DNA of 5,113 bases, taken from the NCBI GenBank assembly GCA_937871635.1, contig CALMNS010000227.1:1-5113 (forward strand). The letters are read 5' to 3'. A model generated the notes under the pieces. The model made no database searches. It saw nothing but the letters and a program-made list of their open reading frames with translations, and was not told the DNA's origin. A program made the translations under genes and the position numbers. Shown piece after piece: positions 1 through 5,113 of this stretch. Position 1 is the first letter of the stretch, and each line of letters opens with the position of its first letter. Source of the DNA: an uncultured Solirubrobacter sp. (GTDB taxonomy: Bacteria > Actinomycetota > Thermoleophilia > Solirubrobacterales > Solirubrobacteraceae).

Positions 1-2
1 GC

Positions 3-39
3 GCTGCGTCGCCCGCCGGGCGGCCGCGCGACGCGCAGC
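3..39 (-). terminator. Putative hairpin terminator of the M14 carboxypeptidase gene
   Basis: GCTGCGTCGC (3-12) pairs with GCGACGCGCAGC (28-39), leaving a 2-nt bulge in the right arm and a GC-rich 15-nt loop that can itself fold (GCCC/GGGC at 11-14 and 18-21, as an alternative). Read on the minus strand it begins about 15 nt after the TAA stop at 55-57. There is no T tract, so a classical intrinsic terminator is not proven; high-GC actinobacteria often have such U-less hairpins. The window edge prevents seeing whether another gene follows. Confidence 0.4.
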
Positions 40-54
40 CGCCCGCCGTAGTCC

Positions 55-2595
55 TTAGGCGCAGGTGTCGATCAGGTAGTACCCGCGGGCCTTCGTGAAG
101 CGCCCGTTGCGCCGCTCGGCGGTGACGCGCCGGGTGTCGAGCCGGCCCTGGGCGTCACGCATCCGGAACCGGGCGTAGTAGACGCCGTCGCTGAGGCGCC
201 GGCCCCTCGGCCCGAGCCCCGCCCACCGGAAGGACCGCTGCCGGTTGGTGAACCGGGCGACCCTGCGGGTCCCGATGACGCGGGTGCGGGTGGCGGTCTG
301 GAACAGCTCGACCGTCACCGGGTTGCGCACCGTCCGCGAGAACGAGAACAGCAGGCCGCGGCCGCGCTGGCGCACGTCGACCGAGCGGAACCCGTTCGGG
401 GCCACGCAGGTCCCGGCGTTGGATCCCCCCGAGCCGGCCGGCGGCTGCGTCGGCTGGGGCTGGGTCGGCGAGGACGCCGCCCCGCAGGTCAGCCCCACGT
501 TCACCGACTGGGCCCGCTCGACGTAGATGTTCCGGCTCTCCAGGACGTTGCCGGCGCCGTCCTCGCAGGTCAGCCGCCACGCCGCCGCAGCGGCGACGCG
601 AGGCTGGCGCGAGGGGTTGACGTGCCACACGAAGCGACCGCCGGCCGGGACGACCGTGGTCGAGTTGCGCGGCTCAGTCACGGTCTGGACCGGGTTCTGC
701 ACGCCGTCGTCGTTCGGCCGCTCGCTCGTCGTGTAGGAGATCGACTTGGTGATCCGCAGGGTCCGGCCGGCCGGCGCCGTGCCCTGGATGATCGAGTGCG
801 AGTCGGCGTTGATCGCCGTGGCGCCCGCGAGCGTGTACGCCTCGCGCAGGCCGCCGAGCTTGCGCCCGGTCGGCGCGCCGTTGATGTCCGTCTCCGGCCG
901 GCCGTCGTACTCGGCGATGAACTCGCTGTAGGCCGGATGGAACTCGACCTTGCCGATCTCGGGCGTGTACGAGAACGCGCCCAGGCCGTCGTAGAGGTAG
1001 TCGTCGGTCGTACCGGTGGTGTCGTAGAGCTGGTAGGAGAACTGCGAGACGTAGTCCGTCTCGCGGGCCATCGCGTCGCCCAGCGCGCGGAGCCGCTCCT
1101 CGTCCGGGACCGGACCGAAGGTGCTCGTGCCCGGCGGGCGCAGGATCAGGCCGGTGAACGTGTGGTTCGTGATCAGCACGGAGGGCTGGATGTCGCGCAG
1201 GAAGCGCCGGAAGCCCTCCGTCTCGGGCTCGGAGAAGGGCCCCGGGCCGTGGTAGACAAGGCTCTGGACCCGGCTCGAGGTGCCGGGGCCGCCCCACTCG
1301 ACGCCGTAGTTGCGGTTGGGGTCGACGCCGAGGTCACGGTTGGCGGTCGTCGCCGGGAAGGTGCGGGCCAGGCAGGCGCCCGGCACCACGGGCTGGCTCG
1401 CGTCCAGCGGGCGGCAGTTCTTGCGCTTGTAGGCGCCGGTGCCGATGCCCTGGCTGCCCGAGACCGTCCCGGAGTTCTGCGGGTCGACGTAGTTGCCGCC
1501 CGGGGCGAGGCCCTCGGACTGGATGGTCGCGTCGAAGCCGTCGACGTTGAGGACCGGGATGATGTAGGTGCGGGCGTCCTTGACGATCGAGGTCAGGCGC
1601 GGGTCGCCCTCCTTGTAGCCCTTGACCAGCTCGAGGCCCCACTCGAGGGTCGCCTCGTTGGCCGGCCACTCGCGGGCGTGGTGGGTGCCGACCTGCACGT
1701 AGGCGGGGCGGCCGTCGGTGGTCGAGGTGACGTTCTCGGCGATCTCGACGCCGAGGATCTGCCGGCCCTCCCACGAGGTGAGCGGCAGGGCGATGAGGCG
1801 GACGAGCCCCGGGTTCTCCTGCGCGAGCCGCTTGAGCTCCTCCTCGTGCTCGGGCAGCGTCCGGTAGCTCGTGCGCCCGCTCGGGATCCCGACGGAGGCC
1901 GCGGCGCGCGCCCTGCGGCTCGACCGGGCCCGCCGCTCGCGCAGGCGGTTCGCGCGGTCGGAGGCCACCACGTCGTCCTCGCGGGTGACGAAGGTGAAGC
2001 CGGCCTGGCGCAGCTTGCGCTCGTCGGCGTCGGAGTAGAGCATGACGTCCCAGTGGTCCGGGTGCGGGTGGTCCGTCGTGTCCAGCCCGAGCTGGGAGAG
2101 CCGGTAGGCGTCGAAGCGCGACTTGGTGGTGACCCGGACGAGGCGGATCTTGGCGTCCGTCTGGGCGCGGTCGGCGACCACCGCGGTGAACGCGAGCCGG
2201 AGGCTCGCCGTCGAGGAGGCGCCCGACCGGCGGCAGAGCTGCACCGTCACGGCCTGCCCCTTGGACACGATCGCCGTCGCCAGCTCGTCGCTGCCGGGGC
2301 CCGCCGAGCCGTTGATGACCTGGTCGTTGTCGCGGTCGAGGACCGCGAGGTCCCAGTCGCTCGAGTCGGATCCGCTGAGCCGCGCCGCCAGGACGCCGTC
2401 CGCCGGAGCGGTGTAGGCGCGCCGCTCGACGCCGGCGCCGGTGACCGACCGCGTCGCGCAGAACTGGCGCTTGGCGTCGTCGATCGTCACGGACTGCGGG
2501 CCGCTCGGCAACTCGGCCCCCGCCGCGGGGGCGGCGACGGCGAGCGACGAAAGGAGCCCGGCGAGGGCAGCGGCACGGTAGGACGGCAACGGCAT
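55..2595 (-). CDS. Secreted M14-family zinc carboxypeptidase with PPC-like and C-terminal beta-sandwich domains
   Basis: This 846-aa exported metallopeptidase is predicted to remove C-terminal residues from peptides outside the cell. The ATG at 2595 is chosen because AGGGGAG lies just upstream and a clean signal peptide follows (residues 1-27, Arg7, hydrophobic core 8-22, AGA cleavage site before ELPSG). The longer frame back to 2757 would run into the divergent gene. Domains: PPC-like beta region about 30-140 (SSDWDLAVLDRD near 78-89); propeptide-like region about 147-210 (ADERKLRQAGFTFVTREDD); Arg-rich linker 214-232; peptidase about 237-565. By analogy with carboxypeptidase A, zinc ligands are H306 and E309 (HARE) and H478 (NHTFTG). 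Substrate residues are R391 (YKRKN) and N427-R428 (GVDPNRNYG), with Y524 and the catalytic Glu E546 (YTPEIG). FSEPET and GTTDDYLYDGLG are further family motifs. A beta region (about 597-705), a Pro/Gln/Thr linker (about 708-721) and a FlgD-Ig-like domain (about 734-831) follow. Family is secure; substrate specificity (metallo- versus D/E-type cleavage, natural substrate) is not visible. Confidence 0.95.
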   Translation of the reverse strand: MPLPSYRAAALAGLLSSLAVAAPAAGAELPSGPQSVTIDDAKRQFCATRSVTGAGVERRAYTAPADGVLAARLSGSDSSDWDLAVLDRDNDQVINGSAGPGSDELATAIVSKGQAVTVQLCRRSGASSTASLRLAFTAVVADRAQTDAKIRLVRVTTKSRFDAYRLSQLGLDTTDHPHPDHWDVMLYSDADERKLRQAGFTFVTREDDVVASDRANRLRERRARSSRRARAAASVGIPSGRTSYRTLPEHEEELKRLAQENPGLVRLIALPLTSWEGRQILGVEIAENVTSTTDGRPAYVQVGTHHAREWPANEATLEWGLELVKGYKEGDPRLTSIVKDARTYIIPVLNVDGFDATIQSEGLAPGGNYVDPQNSGTVSGSQGIGTGAYKRKNCRPLDASQPVVPGACLARTFPATTANRDLGVDPNRNYGVEWGGPGTSSRVQSLVYHGPGPFSEPETEGFRRFLRDIQPSVLITNHTFTGLILRPPGTSTFGPVPDEERLRALGDAMARETDYVSQFSYQLYDTTGTTDDYLYDGLGAFSYTPEIGKVEFHPAYSEFIAEYDGRPETDINGAPTGRKLGGLREAYTLAGATAINADSHSIIQGTAPAGRTLRITKSISYTTSERPNDDGVQNPVQTVTEPRNSTTVVPAGGRFVWHVNPSRQPRVAAAAAWRLTCEDGAGNVLESRNIYVERAQSVNVGLTCGAASSPTQPQPTQPPAGSGGSNAGTCVAPNGFRSVDVRQRGRGLLFSFSRTVRNPVTVELFQTATRTRVIGTRRVARFTNRQRSFRWAGLGPRGRRLSDGVYYARFRMRDAQGRLDTRRVTAERRNGRFTKARGYYLIDTCA

Positions 2596-2606
2596 GGAGC
2601 TCCCCT
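2596..2606 (-). promoter_or_regulatory. Ribosome-binding leader of the M14 carboxypeptidase gene
   Basis: Read on the minus strand this is AGGGGAGCTCC directly followed by ATG (2595-2593). The GGGGAG core is a good Shine-Dalgarno match with a short spacer of CTCC. It fixes the start at 2595 rather than at any upstream in-frame codon. The same 11 bases precede the divergent gene. Confidence 0.8.
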
Positions 2607-2649
2607 GGCTCGGACTGGTCGAGGGAGTCGTCGCACCGGAATTCCCCCG

Positions 2650-2678
2650 GTAGAACGCGCGCTTCCCTCCCTTCACAA
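2650..2678 (-). promoter_or_regulatory. Possible promoter for the M14 carboxypeptidase gene
   Basis: On the minus strand TTGTGA (2678-2673) resembles a -35 box and is separated by 17 nt from TTCTAC (2655-2650), a poor -10. Transcription would begin near 2643, giving a leader of about 48 nt that starts within the palindrome GGAATTCC (2638-2645). The -10 match is weak, so this is only a candidate. Confidence 0.22.
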
Positions 2679-2690
2679 GGCGTGCATAAT
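2663..2690 (+). promoter_or_regulatory. Possible promoter for the PPC/PKD secreted protein gene
   Basis: CATAAT at 2685-2690 matches the -10 consensus at five of six positions and stands out in otherwise GC-rich sequence. No good -35 is present at 16-18 nt (TTCCCT at 2663-2668 is weak; TTCACA at 2672-2677 is only 7 nt away and too close). Transcription would begin near 2697, giving a leader of about 27 nt. The absence of a proper -35 suggests an activator or an alternative sigma factor, or that the box is fortuitous. Confidence 0.3.
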
Positions 2691-2712
2691 GCCACGATCC
2701 GCCATCGAAGCA

Positions 2713-2723
2713 AGGGGAGCTCC
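2713..2723 (+). promoter_or_regulatory. Ribosome-binding leader deciding the GTG start at 2724
   Basis: AGGGGAGCTCC lies immediately before GTG 2724-2726, exactly as it does before the ATG of the divergent gene. This supports GTG 2724 over the upstream in-frame GTG at 2682, which would add 14 residues before the signal peptide and would overlap the -10-like CATAAT. Confidence 0.8.
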
Positions 2724-3896
2724 GTGGTCCGCCGGTCGTCCGCCGCAGCAACGTCATCGTTCCTTCTCGTCGCCCTCGCGCTCCTGGCCGCGACGCCGGC
2801 CTCGGCTCAGCAGACCGCCGGCTCGACGTTCGCGCACGACGCGTCGCGGGACGGCACGCCGGCCGAGATCGTCTCGGGCTTCGGTGGCGATCCCGAGGGC
2901 GACCCGCTGGCCGGCCGGGCGCCGAACACCTACGAGACCTTCCCCGTGACGGTGCCGGCCGGCGAGGTCAACGGCACGCTGACCGCCCGGGTCGAGTGGG
3001 CGAGCCCGCTCGTCGACTTCGACATCTACCTCTACCGCCAGCGGCCCGACGGCAGCCTGCGGCCGGGTGCCCTGGCGTCCTCGGCGGCGGGCGGGACCAG
3101 CTCGGAGGAGCTCATCTACCGCTCGACGATCTCGAGTGAGTCCATCGCGGCCGGCACCTACGTGCTCGTGGTCGACAACTGGTGCTCGAGCAGCACGGAT
3201 CCCCTCTCGGTCGGCAACCCGAACTGCGCCGGGGTCAACGTGCCGAACGAGGACTACTTCACCGGCTCGTTCTCCTTCGGTCCCGGGCTGCCCAGCAACC
3301 CCCTGCCGTCCGTGACGGTGGCCGGCCCGGACGCGGGGCGCCCGGGCGACGTCCTCACCTACACGGCGACCGCGTCGGACGCCAACGGGCGGGTGGTCAA
3401 CTACGCGTGGGACTTCGACGACGACGGCCGCTTCGAGCTCGACCGCTTCGAGAGCACGACCGCCTCGCGGCGCTTCGACGCGGCCGGGACCTACAACGTC
3501 GGCGTCCGGGTGACCGACGACCAGGGCGGCGTGTCCTACGCGAGCAAGGCGGTCGTCATCTCGGCTCCGGCGACCCCGCCCGCCACGCCGTCCGTCAACC
3601 GGCCGAACGTGCTGCTCTCGAACTTCGCGCTGAGCCGCCCCGCCTTCGGGGGGCGGACGAACAGCACGCTGACGGTCCGCTACCGGCTGCGCGAGGCGGC
3701 CCGCGTCGTGGTGACGCTCTACCGCGGCTCGCGCCGGGTCCGGCAGCTGTCGGCCGGCACGCGCGCGGCGAACCAGACGTACTCGCTGCGGCTGAGCCCG
3801 CGAAGCCTGCGCGACGGCGCCTACACGGTGCTCCTCGACGCCCGCACGACGGACGGCCGCAAGCAGCTCGCCCGCCTGCGCGCCCGCAAGCTCTAG
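2724..3896 (+). CDS. Secreted protein with PPC-like, PKD and C-terminal FlgD-Ig-like domains
   Basis: This is a 390-aa exported protein of unknown specific function. It starts at GTG with the strong leader AGGGGAGCTCC. Residues 1-28 form a signal peptide (Arg3-Arg4, hydrophobic core about 13-22, ASA before QQ). Residues about 69-186 look like a bacterial pre-peptidase C-terminal (PPC) beta domain, with VDFDIYLYR near 97-105 and AGTYVLVVDNW near 143-153; C154 and C168 could form a disulfide once exported. A PKD domain spans about 195-280, with YAWDFDDDGRFE at 227-238 and AGTYNVGVRVTDDQGG at 254-269; its acidic loop may bind calcium. After a Pro-rich linker, residues 292-390 form a FlgD-Ig-like beta domain (VVVTLYRGSRRVRQL, then LRDGAYTVLLDARTTDG). 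No catalytic motif is visible, so a binding or structural role at the surface is inferred. It is divergent from the M14 peptidase gene and shares its domain types. There is no membrane anchor or sorting motif at the C terminus. Confidence 0.88.
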   Translation: MVRRSSAAATSSFLLVALALLAATPASAQQTAGSTFAHDASRDGTPAEIVSGFGGDPEGDPLAGRAPNTYETFPVTVPAGEVNGTLTARVEWASPLVDFDIYLYRQRPDGSLRPGALASSAAGGTSSEELIYRSTISSESIAAGTYVLVVDNWCSSSTDPLSVGNPNCAGVNVPNEDYFTGSFSFGPGLPSNPLPSVTVAGPDAGRPGDVLTYTATASDANGRVVNYAWDFDDDGRFELDRFESTTASRRFDAAGTYNVGVRVTDDQGGVSYASKAVVISAPATPPATPSVNRPNVLLSNFALSRPAFGGRTNSTLTVRYRLREAARVVVTLYRGSRRVRQLSAGTRAANQTYSLRLSPRSLRDGAYTVLLDARTTDGRKQLARLRARKL

Positions 3897-3910
3897 TGCT
3901 GGACCACTAG
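3893..3910 (+). other. Short inverted repeat spanning two stop codons
   Basis: CTAGTG (3893-3898) and CACTAG (3905-3910) are perfect reverse complements around a 6-nt loop. The left arm contains the TAG stop of the PPC/PKD gene; the right arm contains a second TAG in the YibE/F reading frame. The 6-bp stem is modest and has no T tract, so it is unlikely to terminate transcription alone. Confidence 0.45.
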
Positions 3911-3933
3911 CCCCTGCGGGCGCTGTGGAAGAC

Positions 3934-3962
3934 CCGCGAGGGCCGGATCGCGGCCCTCGCGG
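3934..3962 (+). other. Strong GC hairpin between the PPC/PKD gene and the YibE/F gene
   Basis: CCGCGAGGGCC (3934-3944) pairs perfectly over 11 bp with GGCCCTCGCGG (3952-3962) around the 7-nt loop GGATCGC. It lies 38 nt after the gene-2 stop and 15 nt before the GTG at 3977. It could be a U-less terminator or attenuator, or a 5' structure controlling the YibE/F gene. However, the same bases also read as plausible N-terminal codons of YibE/F, so the symmetry may be partly coincidental in GC-rich coding DNA. Confidence 0.5.
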
Positions 3963-3976
3963 TCGCCGGGCTGGCG

Positions 3977-5110
3977 GTGCTGGTCGTGGTCGCCATGGCG
4001 GTGCTGTGGCCGCCGGCCCGGCCGCTCGACTCCCAGGCGCCTGACGCCGGGGAGCCGGCGCAGGCCACCGTCGAGCGGGTCACCCGCTCGGCCTGCAGCG
4101 TCTCGCGCCGGCCCTGCCAGCGGCTCGCCGTCCGCCTTGAGTCGGGCGAGGACCGGGGCGAGCGGACGGTGATGACGCTGCCCGGCGAGGACGTCGCGCC
4201 GGCGGTGCGCCAGGGCGACGGCATCCGCGTCGTGCGCAACTTCGACCCCGAGGCGGGCGGGGCGCAGCCCAGCGCGGCGCGCGGGGAGGCCTACGTCTTC
4301 GCCGACTTCGAGCGCCGCAGCTCCGTCTACTGGGCGGTGGCGCTGTTCGCGCTCTGCGTGGTGGTGCTCGGCCGGTGGCAGGGCGTCCGCTCGCTCGTCG
4401 GCCTCGGGCTCTCCCTGATGGTCGTGGTGCTGTTCATCGTGCCGGCGATCCTCGACGGCGGCCCGCCGCTGCTCGTCGCCCTGGTGGGCGGTCTGGCCGT
4501 CATGCTCGCCACCGTCCCGCTGACCCACGGGCTCGGCGCCAAGAGCCTCGCGGCGATCCTCGGCGCGGTGGTGAGCATCGTCCTCACCGCGCTGCTCGCC
4601 GTGTTCTTCGTGAAGCTCGCGAACATCACGGGCTTCGCCTCGGACGAGGCGGCGCTCCTGCGCTCGACCCCCGGCCGGGAGTCGCTCTCGCTCGAGGGGC
4701 TCGTCCTCGCCGGCATGCTGGTCGGCGCCCTGGGCGTGCTCGACGACGTGACGGTCTCCCAGGCCTCCACCGTGCTCGCCCTCCGGCGCGCCGACCCGCG
4801 CCAGCCGGCGCGCCGCCTGTTCTCCGAGGCGATGACGGTGGGGCGCGACCACCTCGGCGCGACGGTCAACACGCTGGTCCTCGCCTACGTCGGGGCCGCG
4901 CTGCCCGTCCTGCTCATCTTCGCCAACCAGGAGACGAGCTTCGGCGGCGCGCTCAACCGCGAGGACGTCTCCGAGGAGGTCATCGCGATGTGCGTCGGCT
5001 CGATCGGGCTCATCGCCGCCGTCCCGCTCACCACGCTGCTCACCACCGCGCTGGCCCGGCGCCTCGCCCCGGAGGCCCTCGCCGAGCCGGGCGGGGGCCA
5101 CGCCCACTAG
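3977..5110 (+). CDS. YibE/F-family polytopic membrane protein
   Basis: This is an integral membrane protein of the YibE/F family (Pfam YibE_F), whose molecular function is not firmly known. From GTG 3977 it has 377 residues. There is an N-terminal hydrophobic stretch (1-13), a soluble probably extracytoplasmic domain (about 15-112, with C40 and C47), then about seven membrane segments near 116-133, 138-158, 163-181, 188-213, 239-255, 294-316 and 333-359. Family signatures are FADFERRSS (108-116), VPAILDGGPP, PLTHGLGAKS (181-190), GALGVLDDVTVSQAS (250-264), GRDHLGATVNTLVLAYVGA (289-307) and GSIGLIAAVPLTT (341-353). The C terminus ends in GGGHAH. The start is uncertain. The reading frame stays open upstream to TAG 3908-3910 and encodes a positively charged segment (LRALWKTREGRIAAL) that would complete the first membrane helix, but the only possible starts there are CTG codons (3914, 3923). 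No good Shine-Dalgarno is seen before any candidate. It lies close behind the PPC/PKD gene and may depend on its transcription. Confidence 0.93.
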   Translation: MLVVVAMAVLWPPARPLDSQAPDAGEPAQATVERVTRSACSVSRRPCQRLAVRLESGEDRGERTVMTLPGEDVAPAVRQGDGIRVVRNFDPEAGGAQPSAARGEAYVFADFERRSSVYWAVALFALCVVVLGRWQGVRSLVGLGLSLMVVVLFIVPAILDGGPPLLVALVGGLAVMLATVPLTHGLGAKSLAAILGAVVSIVLTALLAVFFVKLANITGFASDEAALLRSTPGRESLSLEGLVLAGMLVGALGVLDDVTVSQASTVLALRRADPRQPARRLFSEAMTVGRDHLGATVNTLVLAYVGAALPVLLIFANQETSFGGALNREDVSEEVIAMCVGSIGLIAAVPLTTLLTTALARRLAPEALAEPGGGHAH

Positions 5111-5113
5111 GGC

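Larger units (their letters stand above)
2596..2723. repeat. Inverted repeat bounding the divergent intergenic region
   Basis: The left arm 2596-2610 (GGAGCTCCCCTGGCT) and right arm 2709-2723 (AGCAAGGGGAGCTCC) are reverse complements over 15 bases with one mismatch; the outer 11 bases are perfect. Each arm abuts a start codon and contains both the Shine-Dalgarno and the 8-bp palindrome GGAGCTCC. The 98 bp between the arms should carry both promoters. Whether the symmetry is a shared operator, a duplicated leader or convergence on a good ribosome-binding site cannot be told from this sequence alone. Confidence 0.75.

Noticed and set aside
2638..2645. Palindrome GGAATTCC in the divergent region, considered as an operator
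   Set aside because: Eight bases of perfect symmetry without longer flanking symmetry or a second copy is too little to call a binding site, although it is AT-rich relative to its surroundings and near the putative minus-strand transcription start.
2682..2723. N-terminal extension of the PPC/PKD protein to GTG 2682
   Set aside because: It lies across the -10-like CATAAT, has no Shine-Dalgarno, and adds 14 residues before the signal peptide. GTG 2724 has the leader AGGGGAGCTCC.
2596..2757. N-terminal extension of the carboxypeptidase by 54 residues to an upstream ATG at 2757
   Set aside because: The extension would put a non-signal segment before an obvious signal peptide, would overlap the 5' end of the divergent gene, and ignores the strong leader before 2595.
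622..2949. A 775-codon open frame on the plus strand, antisense to the carboxypeptidase gene
   Set aside because: Its translation is a low-complexity mix of Arg, Ala, Gly, Val and Asp without recognisable motifs. It also runs out of frame through the start of the PPC/PKD gene. Long antisense frames are expected opposite GC-rich genes, and the minus-strand frame has full M14 catalytic motifs.
3897..3976. A small separate gene between the PPC/PKD gene and YibE/F
   Set aside because: The only start overlapping the gene-2 stop (GTG 3896) gives four codons before TAG. The remaining open sequence reads more naturally as the N terminus of YibE/F.
3893..5107. A 404-codon open frame on the minus strand opposite the YibE/F gene
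   Set aside because: The product is rich in Arg, Glu, His, Asp and Gly with no domain signal, while the plus strand encodes a well-conserved membrane protein. It is a codon-bias shadow.

Overview
The window is very GC-rich (well above 65% by eye), with strong G/C third-position bias, GTG starts and GC-rich hairpins lacking T tracts. It reads as ordinary chromosomal DNA of a high-GC actinobacterium. The secreted proteins, rich in Arg and Ala with PPC-like, PKD and FlgD-Ig-like beta domains, resemble those I associate with Thermoleophilia (Solirubrobacterales, Patulibacter-like). That placement is inference from style, not from a marker gene.

Layout: (1) Positions 1-54 hold a GC-rich imperfect hairpin, probably the terminator of the first gene. 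(2) 55-2595, minus strand, encodes a large secreted M14-family zinc carboxypeptidase with all expected catalytic residues, preceded by a PPC-like and a propeptide-like region and followed by two beta-sandwich regions. (3) 2596-2723 is a 128-bp divergent intergenic region whose two ends carry the same leader, AGGGGAGCTCC, directly before each start codon. (4) 2724-3896, plus strand, encodes a secreted protein with a PPC-like domain, a PKD domain and a C-terminal FlgD-Ig-like domain. (5) 3897-3976 contains two inverted repeats and the unresolved 5' end of the next gene. (6) 3977-5110, plus strand, encodes a YibE/F-family polytopic membrane protein.

The two divergent genes look like a functional pair. 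Both products have signal peptides, both have PPC-like N-terminal regions and C-terminal beta domains of the same type, and both use near-identical ribosome-binding leaders. A secreted peptidase plus an exported, possibly substrate- or surface-binding partner is a reasonable inference. The YibE/F gene follows gene 2 closely and may be co-transcribed, but an in-frame TAG just after an overlapping GTG, and a strong hairpin, make its start and expression uncertain. No mobile element, CRISPR array, tRNA or rRNA was seen. I found no clear evidence of an undescribed system. The most unusual points are the duplicated leader and the start of the YibE/F gene.
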